Shown in pieces: positions 54,626-62,491 of a DNA stretch of 64,000 nt. The stretch spans positions 248,001-312,000 of the forward strand of contig JAEUUC010000006.1 of assembly GCA_016787665.1 (NCBI GenBank), written 5' to 3'. Under the pieces are notes generated by a model. It was not told where the DNA came from, did no database searches, and saw nothing but the letters and a program-made list of their open reading frames with translations. A program made the translations under genes and the position numbers. The stretch's first letter is position 1, and every line of letters begins with the position of its first letter. Origin of the DNA: Cyclobacteriaceae bacterium (GTDB lineage Bacteria > Bacteroidota > Bacteroidia > Cytophagales > Cyclobacteriaceae).

Positions 54626-55819
54626 ATGTACTACCACAAACTGGGCCATATTCCGCCCAAACGCCACACGCAATTTCGCCAACCCGATGGCTCCTTATAT
54701 AAGGAAGAACTTGTGAGCTCGGAGGGATTTTCGGGCATCTACTCCAACTTGTATCATATTTATCCGCCCACGCGCATCAAAGCCGTGCTGGAATCGGTTA
54801 AGTATGGACCCAAACGGCTTGATGACTACGCCCTGAAACAAACACATCTCAATACTTCCAAAGTGGGCGCCACGGGTAACGATTTTCTGGAGGCACGTAA
54901 AGTGTTGATGACCAATAACGACTGCTCCATTTCCATTTGTTCGCCCACCAGTCGCAAAATGGATTACTTCTATAAAAATGCAGAAGGCGATGAAGTCATC
55001 TTTATTCACGATGGCAAGGGCGTGCTGATTTCGCCCTTTGGTAAATTGGAGATCCGGCAGGGCGACTACGTAGTCATTCCCCGCACGGTAATCTACAAGC
55101 TGGAGTTTGAGGAGGGCCCGTTGCGCCTGTTGATTGTCGAGTCGGCATCTCCGGTGGAAACGGTGAAGCGGTATCGCAATGAATTAGGGCAATTGCTGGA
55201 GCATTCCCCCTATTGTGAACGTGACATTCGGCCCCCGCACGAATTGATTACCGACAGCCGCATCGGGGAGTTTCGGATGAAAATCAAGAAACAGGGCTAC
55301 CTGCACAATTATGTGTACGAACACAGTCCGTTGGATCTGGTGGGTTGGGATGGCTTTCTCTGGCCCTACGCGTTCTCCATCCATGATTTTGAGCCCATCA
55401 CCGGGCGCATCCACCAGCCACCGCCCGTGCACCAGACATTCCAGGCGCGCAATTTTGTGATCTGCTCGTTTGTGCCCCGCTTGTTTGACTATCACCCGCA
55501 GGCCATACCGGCCCCCTATAACCACAGCAACATCGACAGTGATGAGGTGCTGTACTACGCAGAAGGTAACTTCATGAGCCGAAGAGGTATTGAGCGGGGA
55601 TCCTTTACGCTTCACCCGGGCGGCCTGCCGCATGGCCCGCACCCCGGCACCGTAGAAAAGAGTATCGGGGCAAAAGAAACACATGAGCTGGCGGTGATGA
55701 TCGATACGTTTCACCCGCTGCACCTGACCACCGATGCCCTGGAGTTTTTGGACAAAAACTACCCCATGAGCTGGACCGACAAAACAGAGGGCGGGTTTAA
55801 TGAAATCAATACGCCTTAG
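54626..55819 (+). CDS. hmgA: Homogentisate 1,2-dioxygenase
   Basis: Fe(II) ring-cleavage enzyme of tyrosine/phenylalanine degradation, 397 residues. It begins YYHKLGHIPPKRHTQFRQPD, as in Bacteroidota HGDs, and the C-terminal cupin holds metal-binding His/Glu residues in the DEVLYYAEGNF to HPGGLPHGPHPG region. HppD and other tyrosine-pathway genes are not adjacent, so the pathway is scattered. It is followed by a short repeat. Confidence 0.95.
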   Translation: MYYHKLGHIPPKRHTQFRQPDGSLYKEELVSSEGFSGIYSNLYHIYPPTRIKAVLESVKYGPKRLDDYALKQTHLNTSKVGATGNDFLEARKVLMTNNDCSISICSPTSRKMDYFYKNAEGDEVIFIHDGKGVLISPFGKLEIRQGDYVVIPRTVIYKLEFEEGPLRLLIVESASPVETVKRYRNELGQLLEHSPYCERDIRPPHELITDSRIGEFRMKIKKQGYLHNYVYEHSPLDLVGWDGFLWPYAFSIHDFEPITGRIHQPPPVHQTFQARNFVICSFVPRLFDYHPQAIPAPYNHSNIDSDEVLYYAEGNFMSRRGIERGSFTLHPGGLPHGPHPGTVEKSIGAKETHELAVMIDTFHPLHLTTDALEFLDKNYPMSWTDKTEGGFNEINTP

Positions 55820-55825
55820 CGCAAA

Positions 55826-55855
55826 TGTTGTGTCTTGGTGCCTTCGTGGCGAATC
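55826..55855. repeat. Degenerate 8-base periodic repeat after hmgA
   Basis: TGTCTTGG-TGCCTTCG-TGGCGAATC in the gap before the lipocalin-like gene. It is similar in word content (CCTTCG) to the repeat at 5199. Lies 45 bases after the hmgA stop region. Confidence 0.4.
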
Positions 55856-55864
55856 ATAACTGAA

Positions 55865-56566
55865 ATGAAAATGAAAACTCCACTATTGATTGCTTCGCTC
55901 TTGCTCTCGCATATTGTGATTGCACAAGAATTAGTTGGGGCCTGGCAAACCGGCCCGGACGACAATCGCACGGTGATGATTGTTTCCCCGAAACATTTTG
56001 CTGTAACGGTCTACAACCTGAAAGAGAAAACGTTTACCGGGACGTATGGCGGAAGTTGGCGGGTGGAAAAAGATCAGCTCGTTAGCCTTCATGAATTCAA
56101 TACCATGAATGCCGGCCAGGTCGGCAGTGAAACACGACAGTTGATAAACGTGAAGAATGACAAACTCAAATTAGGCGATGTGGAGTTCACGCGAATCGAC
56201 AACGGCACTCCGGGGGCGCTGGCGGGTGCGTGGCTGATCACCGGCCGCGTCACCGAAAAAGGCCAGCAGACCATCACGCCAGGTGCACGCAAAACCATGA
56301 AGATTCTCTCCGGCACACGGTTTCAGTGGATTGCCTACAACAACGAAACCAAAGAGTTTTTCGGAACGGGAGGCGGAACCTACACCACGGAAGCCGGCAA
56401 GTACACCGAAGCAATCGAATTCTTCTCGCGCGATAATACCCGCGTGGGCATGACGCTGGAATTCAATTTTGAACTACCCGAGGGCAACTGGCGCCACAGC
56501 GGCAAAAGCAGCAAGGGCGAGCCCATTGATGAAATCTGGACCAAACGGGAGAAGATTGGAATCTAG
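55865..56566 (+). CDS. Exported lipocalin-like protein with internal duplication
   Basis: A 233-residue protein with a signal peptide (MKMKTPLLIASLLLSHIVIAQ). Two halves of about 100 residues are alike: LVGAWQTGPDD and LAGAWLITGRV open them, and FTGTYGGSWRVEKDQ corresponds to FFGTGGGTYTTEAGK. Each probably forms a lipocalin-like barrel. A hydrophobic ligand is possible but unknown. The start at 55865 is set by the signal peptide. Confidence 0.72.
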   Translation: MKMKTPLLIASLLLSHIVIAQELVGAWQTGPDDNRTVMIVSPKHFAVTVYNLKEKTFTGTYGGSWRVEKDQLVSLHEFNTMNAGQVGSETRQLINVKNDKLKLGDVEFTRIDNGTPGALAGAWLITGRVTEKGQQTITPGARKTMKILSGTRFQWIAYNNETKEFFGTGGGTYTTEAGKYTEAIEFFSRDNTRVGMTLEFNFELPEGNWRHSGKSSKGEPIDEIWTKREKIGI

Positions 56567-56588
56567 TTCGTAATCAACTCAGCCAGCT

Positions 56589-56897
56589 ATGATGGGTTTT
56601 GGCGGCTTTTGGAAACAGATGGCCGAGACGAACCGGGTAAACCGGGAAATGCTCAAAGGTGGACGGAAGAAAAAATTTGACCGGCAGGGAATGGATAGCT
56701 CGTACAGACGAGGTGAGCACCTGTTTACTACAAAAGCTTACGACCCGAATGCAATAAAACTAATCCGGAAGTCACTAGACGATCAAAGGCGCTCGGAGAA
56801 AATCAGAACGGTCATTAAGTTTTGCTTATCGATTTTGATAACCGCTATGCTTTTTGCCATGGCTTTTGAACTGATGGAGCGTTACTCAAACACATAG
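56589..56897 (+). CDS. Small C-terminally anchored basic protein, unknown
   Basis: 102 residues, Lys/Arg-rich in the first 75 and with one hydrophobic helix near 79-95 (FCLSILITAMLFAMAF). The arrangement is that of a tail-anchored or single-span protein with a cytoplasmic N-terminus. The last codons and stop fall in the CACATAG repeat. Family not recognised; the 22-base gap suggests co-transcription with the lipocalin-like gene. Confidence 0.6.
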   Translation: MMGFGGFWKQMAETNRVNREMLKGGRKKKFDRQGMDSSYRRGEHLFTTKAYDPNAIKLIRKSLDDQRRSEKIRTVIKFCLSILITAMLFAMAFELMERYSNT

Positions 56898-56906
56898 ACA
56901 CATAGA
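56889..56906. repeat. Short 8-base tandem repeat (CACATAGA) at the end of a gene
   Basis: AACACATAGACACATAGA contains two copies of CACATAGA. The first copy supplies the stop codon of the preceding gene. Lies between that gene and the convergent BASS transporter. Confidence 0.45.
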
Positions 56907-56908
56907 AC

Positions 56909-57775
56909 TTAAGCTTCAGCGGTTTTTTTCACATTCACCAAAAACCCAAAGGCAGCCGCAGTGAAAAACATCAGCAAACTGTACACAGCCGGGGGCACAC
57001 TCATGGTGGCATTGTTAATCACGTTGAGGGCAATGAAAATCGCCAGCGTACCGTTGTGAATACCGATCTCCATGCCAATGGCAATGGACTGGCGCTTGTC
57101 GATGCCAAACAGCTGCGGCAGAAAATAACCCACGGCCATACTCAGTACGTTGAACAGCAACACGGGCAACCCGAGCACGCTGAAGTTGTCGATCAGCACC
57201 TGCTTCTCGCGCACCGTCACCGAAATAATGATCAGGATCAGTAATAATGCAGAAATAATCTTTACCGGCTTGTCCATCTTGAGCGCGAAAGCGGGTGCTT
57301 TGCTCTTGATGATCATGCCCAAGGTAACCGGCATAAGCACAATGGCAAACACCTCCACCACCTTGCTGAAGGGCATGGGTATAAACTGGCCGGCCCCGAG
57401 AAAGTACTCCATGGAAAAATTCACGATCACCGGCAAGGTGAACAGGGCGAGCACACTGTTAACGGCAGTTAATGTAATGTTGAGCGCCACATCGCCATTG
57501 CTCAGGTGACTGTACAAATTAGCGGTGGCCCCACCCGGTGATGCCGCCAATAACATAAGCCCCACACTCAACTCGGGGCCGAGCCCGCTGAACCGGGCCA
57601 GCACGAAACACAGTAGCGGCAGCAGCAACATCTGGCAGGCAAGCGCCAGTGTAATGGCCTTGGGAAATTTCGTTACCCGTTTGAAGTCATAAATAGTGAG
57701 CGAAAGCCCGAGGCCCAGCATGATAATGCCCAGGGCAATCGGCAAGAATAAGGTGGTGGCGGCTGACTGTTGCAT
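56909..57775 (-). CDS. Bile acid:sodium symporter family (BASS) transporter
   Basis: A 288-residue membrane protein with about nine or ten helices of the BASS family (for example MLLAASPGGATANLYSHLSN and GIEIGIHNGTLAIFIALNV in form). In bacteria these carry organic acids or steroids with sodium; no bile acids need be involved. TAACTTTC ends 4 bases before the ATG. The start is divergent from the thioesterase at 57803, 27 bases away. Confidence 0.92.
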   Translation of the reverse strand: MQQSAATTLFLPIALGIIMLGLGLSLTIYDFKRVTKFPKAITLALACQMLLLPLLCFVLARFSGLGPELSVGLMLLAASPGGATANLYSHLSNGDVALNITLTAVNSVLALFTLPVIVNFSMEYFLGAGQFIPMPFSKVVEVFAIVLMPVTLGMIIKSKAPAFALKMDKPVKIISALLLILIIISVTVREKQVLIDNFSVLGLPVLLFNVLSMAVGYFLPQLFGIDKRQSIAIGMEIGIHNGTLAIFIALNVINNATMSVPPAVYSLLMFFTAAAFGFLVNVKKTAEA

Positions 57776-57802
57776 GGAGGAAAGTTATAGTATCTTAACC
57801 GC

Positions 57803-58255
57803 ATGGAAAAGTTTTTGTTGCCCATACAGGTGCGTTGGTCGGATATCGATCAAAACCGGCACTTGCGCCATTCGGCTTATTACGACTACGGGGCCACCGT
57901 ACGCATCGCTTGTTTCTCTCAGCACGGTCTAACGAACATGAAGTTCGAAGAATTGCATATCGGCCCGATACTGTTCCGGGAGGAAGCAGTGTTTAAGCGT
58001 GAAATCAAATTTGAAGACCGGATTACCGTAGATATGGAAGTGACCTGCGCCACTAACGATTTTGCCCGGTGGAGTATTCGCCATCATTTTTTTAAAGAAG
58101 ATGGAACGCTCAGTGCCATCATCAACATCGATGGCGCCTGGATCGACATAACCAGGCGTAAACTGGCCGTGCCGGATGCTTTCGTCCAAAACATCTTCGA
58201 TGACTTTCCTAAAGCGAAGGACTTTGAAAAATTGACATTGAAGAAACTAACCTAG
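57803..58255 (+). CDS. Acyl-CoA thioesterase, hotdog fold (4HBT)
   Basis: 150 residues with the YbgC/4HBT signature VRWSDIDQNRHLRHSAYYDY, where the Asp is the predicted catalytic residue. Cytoplasmic hydrolysis of an acyl-CoA is likely; the acyl chain is unknown. It is divergent from the BASS transporter and convergent with purN. Confidence 0.88.
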   Translation: MEKFLLPIQVRWSDIDQNRHLRHSAYYDYGATVRIACFSQHGLTNMKFEELHIGPILFREEAVFKREIKFEDRITVDMEVTCATNDFARWSIRHHFFKEDGTLSAIINIDGAWIDITRRKLAVPDAFVQNIFDDFPKAKDFEKLTLKKLT

Positions 58256-58259
58256 CGGG

Positions 58260-58826
58260 TTAGCCGATCCATTGTTCGACTACGTGCGGGTAATGGCGAT
58301 GTTCAAGTTGATGAACGTTCTGCGCAATCGTTTCAGGTGTATCAGCCGGGGCTACCGGGCAGCGGGCCTGGAATAATATTTTTCCTTCGTCATAATGCTC
58401 GTTCACCAGATGGATCGTGATGCCGGTCTCGCTTACACCGCTTTTCTTCACCGCCTCGTGAACTTTTATTCCGTACATACCTTTGCCCCCAAAGGCCGGC
58501 AGCAACGCAGGGTGAATATTTACGATTCGATCGGGGAAGGCCTGTAAAAGATTTGTTGGAATCATCCAGTTGAAACCTGCCAGCACGATGTGCGTGATTT
58601 GTCGCTGCTGTAACCAGGCCACCAGATCTCCGCTTTGCAGCATTACCTTGTCCACCACCAACGACTCTACCCCATGTTGACGGGCACGCGTGAGCGCAAA
58701 GGCATCGGGCCGGCTGCTGATCAAGGTCGCTATCTGCACCCGGAGATGATGTTTGAAGTACCGGAAGAAAGCTTCGGCATTGGTTCCGTTACCAGAGGCA
58801 AAAATGGCCAGGCGGGCGTTGGTCAT
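58260..58826 (-). CDS. purN: Phosphoribosylglycinamide formyltransferase
   Basis: Third step of purine synthesis using 10-formyl-THF. 188 residues; IFASGNGTNAEAFFRYF glycine-rich phosphate loop, NIHPALLPAFGGKGMYG with the catalytic Asn-His, and the Asp in DEGKIL. It follows ubiA by 4 bases on the same strand, and also has its own possible box TATCTTAG 4 bases before the ATG. Confidence 0.96.
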   Translation of the reverse strand: MTNARLAIFASGNGTNAEAFFRYFKHHLRVQIATLISSRPDAFALTRARQHGVESLVVDKVMLQSGDLVAWLQQRQITHIVLAGFNWMIPTNLLQAFPDRIVNIHPALLPAFGGKGMYGIKVHEAVKKSGVSETGITIHLVNEHYDEGKILFQARCPVAPADTPETIAQNVHQLEHRHYPHVVEQWIG

Positions 58827-58830
58827 GGCG

Positions 58831-59676
58831 CTAAGATAGGAAAGCCATGCTCGCCACCCCGAGCAACATGATCAACTTACACCACTGGCTCAACCAATAA
58901 AAATCACGAATTGTATCCGCCCGCGCCAGACGAACAGTGAGCACGATCAAGGGCAAAAACAAAGCCGGCAGAAAGTAGATGAGCGGCAAGGCCTGAAACC
59001 GAACGTCCAGGTAGATGACCGAGAGAGCGAATACCCCCAGCAGCCCATAGATCACATTCTTCGCTCTGCGTATGCCCCACACAATAGGCAGTGTGCGGCA
59101 ACCAAAGGTGTTGTCACCTTTAAGGTCTTCCATATCCTTTATGATCTCGCGCGCCAACGTGATGAAAAAAGCGAAGAGCGCATAGATCCAGATCATGATA
59201 TTGTGGCTGTGGTAGAGTGCTTCAACCAACAACACGGCACAACCCGTAAGCAACGCAATGGTGAGATTGCCAATAAACGGTTGCCGCTTGAGTTGGTTGG
59301 AGTACACCCAAAGCAGAAACGCACAGAAAAAATTAATCAACCCGATCGGCACACTCAACCAAAAACCCATGGCTGTGCCGGTGATGGAAAGAACGGAATG
59401 AAACAAAATGGCAAACCGCCTCGGTATCCATTTGCCCACTACCACGCGATCAGGCTTGTTGACCAGATCAATCTTCACATCGTAGTAGTCGTTAATGATG
59501 TAGCCGGCCGCGGCAATCATCACGGTAGAAGAAGCAAGCAGCAACAGCCGCCAGTCGGTTAAGGTGGAGGACGAGACCAGGAAACCCGCAGTACAATATT
59601 GCGTGAGGGCTACAATCACCAGGTTCCAGAACCGGGTCAGGCGAAACATGGCAACGACAAACCCCGGATTCTTCAT
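58831..59676 (-). CDS. UbiA-type prenyltransferase, probably geranylgeranylglycerol-phosphate type
   Basis: A 281-residue membrane protein with about eight helices. The two Asp-rich motifs are NDYYDVKIDLVNKPDRVV and DMEDLKGDNTFGCRTLPI. In this phylum such genes are often assigned as geranylgeranylglycerol-phosphate geranylgeranyltransferase; the exact acceptor is uncertain. The ATG at 59676 is 4 bases after TATCTTTG (leaderless), while the ATG at 59649 (MFRLTRFWNL) would give a leader of about 28 bases. Confidence 0.85.
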   Translation of the reverse strand: MKNPGFVVAMFRLTRFWNLVIVALTQYCTAGFLVSSSTLTDWRLLLLASSTVMIAAAGYIINDYYDVKIDLVNKPDRVVVGKWIPRRFAILFHSVLSITGTAMGFWLSVPIGLINFFCAFLLWVYSNQLKRQPFIGNLTIALLTGCAVLLVEALYHSHNIMIWIYALFAFFITLAREIIKDMEDLKGDNTFGCRTLPIVWGIRRAKNVIYGLLGVFALSVIYLDVRFQALPLIYFLPALFLPLIVLTVRLARADTIRDFYWLSQWCKLIMLLGVASMAFLS

Positions 59677-59680
59677 GACA

Positions 59681-59688
59681 CAAAGATA
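59681..59688 (-). promoter_or_regulatory. Promoter -7 box (TATCTTTG) of the prenyltransferase gene
   Basis: Full TAnnTTTG match on the minus strand with TGTC between it and the first ATG. It determines the choice between a leaderless start at 59676 and the inner ATG at 59649. Confidence 0.6.
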
Positions 59689-59698
59689 CCAGACTGGT

Positions 59699-59747
59699 AC
59701 TAGATACTGGATACTGGATACCAGATACTAGATACTGGATGCTGGAT
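59699..59747. repeat. Seven-copy heptad repeat (ACTGGAT family)
   Basis: Consecutive 7-mers ACTAGAT, ACTGGAT, ACTGGAT, ACCAGAT, ACTAGAT, ACTGGAT and GCTGGAT, with no base between them. The 111-base gap between the prenyltransferase and the TonB receptor is almost filled by this and by looser copies (ATCCAGAATCCAGTAG). Confidence 0.75.
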
Positions 59748-59787
59748 AAAGGCACCAAGATCCAGAATCCAGTAGCTAATACCCAGC

Positions 59788-62238
59788 TTAGAACTTCAAC
59801 GCCAGCATCAGCATGTAATTCCGGCCGGCTTGGGGGTAAAAGTAATTCTGCCGGAACTCATTACCGGCACCGCCAAAGTATCCGTACGTGTAGCCGTTTG
59901 ACTCATACTCGTGATCGAACAGGTTGTTGGCCAAGGCACTGATGGCAATCTCGCGCATGCCGTGCGGCCGGATCGACCACGTAGCCCGCAGGTCATTGAC
60001 CCAGTAGGCATTCAATTGCCGGTCCGGATTTGACGTGTTGTCTAAAAACTGGCGACCCACATACTTGGAGAGCCAGGCCAATTCCACACCCCGAATGGGC
60101 GTAAACGCCAGTACCGATCCAGCTATCACGTTGGGCGAAAATGAGATATCCGTGTTTCGGTAGGTGTTCCGAATTTCGTTGAACTCGTCAAAGTTGACTC
60201 CATAATCATACAGTACCTCGGTGAATTCCTTGATCTTGTTTTGACTAAGCGTGAGGTTGGCCGCCCATTGAACTTTTTCATGCAGGCGCACCGATCCATC
60301 CAATTCAACTCCCGTGCGATAGCTGTCCGGCACATTGGTGCGAATGTTAGCCCCCACGTCATTAATCGCTCCCGTAAGCACCAACTGATTGCGGTAGTTC
60401 ATGAGGTAGTAATTCACGTTAAGCGTAGCCCGTTCCGTACGCCAGCGCCAACCCACTTCCAGGTTGTGAAGGGTTTCAGGTTTCGGAGCACGGGTTGAGC
60501 TGCCATCAACAAAATCATCGCGCACGGGTTCACGATTCGCCACGGCATAAGAGGCATACAATTGCTCCCGTTCATTTCGGGAGTAGGTGATTCCCGCCTT
60601 GGGATTAAAAAAGTGAAAGTCGGCCGAAATGTCGAAGTCAAACTGACGGTTCTCGCGGCCGGCTGTAGCATAGCGGATACCCCGGTACTGCAAATCGACA
60701 AATGCCTGCCAGCGCGCATTAAGGGCATAACTCGTTTTCCAGAAGACATTGAAGTCCGTCTTATGCCCGTTGTTGAAATAATACCGATAGTCTTTTTCTA
60801 CACCCATCGGGAGCGCTGACCAGATGATTTCCCCAAAGTGATCTCCATCGTATTGGTTCCAACCCCCACCCAGGGTGGACTGCACGCGTGCACGATCGTA
60901 GTTGACCGACCACGTAAGCCCGTAAAAATGATTATCGAGCCAACGCCTGCGCACCAGATCTGTCGAGCCGAATTTCTCGGTCCCGATTTGCACCGTATCC
61001 AGTCCATAGCGAGAGTACGCATCGTCATACCGGAACTCTTCGTAGAAACCCCGGCCACGGGTGTAGTGCAGGGCAACGTTGGCGGTGATGGCCTCCGAAA
61101 AAAGATGAGAAGTGTGCAGTTGGTAATGATCCTGCCGGTAATTGTCTACCTGCTGATCATACATGTAGGTGTTAAAAGTGCGGGGGTTGCTGGTCAACAG
61201 ATTCTGCGTCTGTTCCGCATTCCAGTCCTCCATTGAGGCCGTCTCGAGCATCGCGGTAACATCACTGCGAAGCCGCGACTCCGGCACACCATACCAGCTT
61301 TGATACGTTACTTCGCGACCGCCAAAGGTGATCGCTTTGATCATCGTCTTTTTTCCATAGTATCCTCCTGCGAGATAATACGACTTTAAATCCGAGGACG
61401 CCCGGTCAATAAAACCATCGGAGGTGATCTGGGAAAGCCTGCCATCAAAGGCAAACCGGTTGTTCAGCAAGCCCGTGCCAAAGGCTACCGTATGCCGCCA
61501 CGTATTGAACGAACCCACCGAGTTAATCACATCGGCATAGGCCGAATCGTTGCGCACGTTGGTTTGCAGATTGACGGAAGCACCAAAGGCCGCGGCTCCG
61601 TTGGTGGACGTGCCCACGCCCCGTTGCACCTGAATACTGTTCGTAGAGGAAGCTAAATCCGGGGTATTTACCCAGAATACATTTTGGCTCTCGCTGTCGT
61701 TAAGCGGAATGCCATTTATGGTTACGTTAATGCGCGTGGCATCGCTGCCGCGGATGCGCATACCCGTATAGCCCACTCCCGCACCAGCATCCGATGTGGT
61801 TACCAGCGAAGGCGACCAATTGAGCACGAAGGGGAGATCCTGCCCGAAGTTTTGCTTTTGAATAACCGGGCGGTCAATGTTGCTGAACGTGGTAGGGCTT
61901 TTATCCCCCGCCCGTGTAGCCAATACCAGCACTTCATCCGTCAGCGTGGTGGACTCCTCCAACACAATCTCGGCAACTACGCCTGCCACCAGCGTAATTC
62001 GTTTGGTTTGAAAGCCTACGTATCGCACCTCAGCTTCGTAAGCGGTTCCAGACAGGTTGGCGAAAGCAAAACGACCAGAAGCGTCCGTTATCGTAACCAA
62101 CTTGTCGCGTACCAATTCCACAGTGGCGCCAGCCAGCGGCCCAGTGCCTGCACTTTTCACCACGCCCGTGAGGGTTTGTTGAGCGTACGCCTGCCACGAC
62201 AGCACCAGCGCTACCGCAGCGATCTTAAATTTGAACAT
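59788..62238 (-). CDS. TonB-dependent receptor, probably for thiamine or a precursor
   Basis: An 816-residue outer-membrane receptor. Signal peptide MFKFKIAAVALVLSWQAYAQ, CarboxypepD_reg-like domain (about 21-100), plug (about 115-230, with VLNWSPSLVTTSDAG and IQVQRGVGTSTNGAAAFGAS), then a 22-strand barrel ending in GRNYMLMLALKF. It imports a ligand using TonB energy. The leader carries a TPP riboswitch, and thiamine-regulated receptors are known in Bacteroidota, so thiamine or its pyrimidine/thiazole precursors are the likely cargo. The frame is open 198 bases upstream through the riboswitch; the true ATG is at 62238. Confidence 0.92.
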   Translation of the reverse strand: MFKFKIAAVALVLSWQAYAQQTLTGVVKSAGTGPLAGATVELVRDKLVTITDASGRFAFANLSGTAYEAEVRYVGFQTKRITLVAGVVAEIVLEESTTLTDEVLVLATRAGDKSPTTFSNIDRPVIQKQNFGQDLPFVLNWSPSLVTTSDAGAGVGYTGMRIRGSDATRINVTINGIPLNDSESQNVFWVNTPDLASSTNSIQVQRGVGTSTNGAAAFGASVNLQTNVRNDSAYADVINSVGSFNTWRHTVAFGTGLLNNRFAFDGRLSQITSDGFIDRASSDLKSYYLAGGYYGKKTMIKAITFGGREVTYQSWYGVPESRLRSDVTAMLETASMEDWNAEQTQNLLTSNPRTFNTYMYDQQVDNYRQDHYQLHTSHLFSEAITANVALHYTRGRGFYEEFRYDDAYSRYGLDTVQIGTEKFGSTDLVRRRWLDNHFYGLTWSVNYDRARVQSTLGGGWNQYDGDHFGEIIWSALPMGVEKDYRYYFNNGHKTDFNVFWKTSYALNARWQAFVDLQYRGIRYATAGRENRQFDFDISADFHFFNPKAGITYSRNEREQLYASYAVANREPVRDDFVDGSSTRAPKPETLHNLEVGWRWRTERATLNVNYYLMNYRNQLVLTGAINDVGANIRTNVPDSYRTGVELDGSVRLHEKVQWAANLTLSQNKIKEFTEVLYDYGVNFDEFNEIRNTYRNTDISFSPNVIAGSVLAFTPIRGVELAWLSKYVGRQFLDNTSNPDRQLNAYWVNDLRATWSIRPHGMREIAISALANNLFDHEYESNGYTYGYFGGAGNEFRQNYFYPQAGRNYMLMLALKF

Positions 62239-62299
62239 GTTTTCGTTCGGTTTAAACCTGCAGAGCACACCGGGGCGTGTGATGCGTACGTTTAACCAT

Positions 62300-62411
62300 T
62301 GCCTTCCCTTCGGCCGCATTACCGGCATCAGGTTCATTGGGTATAATCTCAGCCCGTTGTTTTGTTCCACCCTCGCTTTCGGCCATGGTGGATGATTAAG
62401 GCACCCCTGCC
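62300..62411 (-). ncRNA. TPP (thiamine pyrophosphate) riboswitch
   Basis: On the minus strand the conserved parts appear in order: GGGGTGCC (P2/P3 start), a long variable P3 arm with CCACC/GGTGG pairing, GGGCTGAGATTATACCC (the CUGAGA bulge, 62347-62352), GAACCTGAT, GCCG-GTAATG-CGGC (P5) and AGGGAA. These match the THI-box core. It lies between the promoter and the receptor ATG, 62 bases upstream of it, and should repress the gene when TPP is plentiful, by blocking translation or by premature termination (not resolved). Confidence 0.94.
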
Positions 62412-62433
62412 GCGATTTTTCCTCGCGACCCCG

Positions 62434-62465
62434 CAAAGGTATAGTACAGTTTGTCTATTTTGCAA
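62434..62465 (-). promoter_or_regulatory. Promoter of the TPP-regulated receptor transcript
   Basis: On the minus strand TTG (complement of 62463-62465), 21-base spacer, TACCTTTG (62441 to 62434). Full -7 match; transcription should start near 62430, about 20 bases ahead of the riboswitch. Same spacing as at 29817 and 10255. Confidence 0.72.
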
Positions 62466-62491
62466 AGGGCCAATTAAAACCACTCCTATAT

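Noticed and set aside
59492..59758. Minus-strand frame with repeated SSIQYLVSGIQYPVSS
   Set aside because: It is only a translation of the heptad repeat running into the prenyltransferase in another frame.
59788..62436. A longer receptor reading frame starting 198 bases upstream
   Set aside because: The extra part translates the TPP riboswitch and has no signal peptide; the signal peptide begins at the ATG at 62238.
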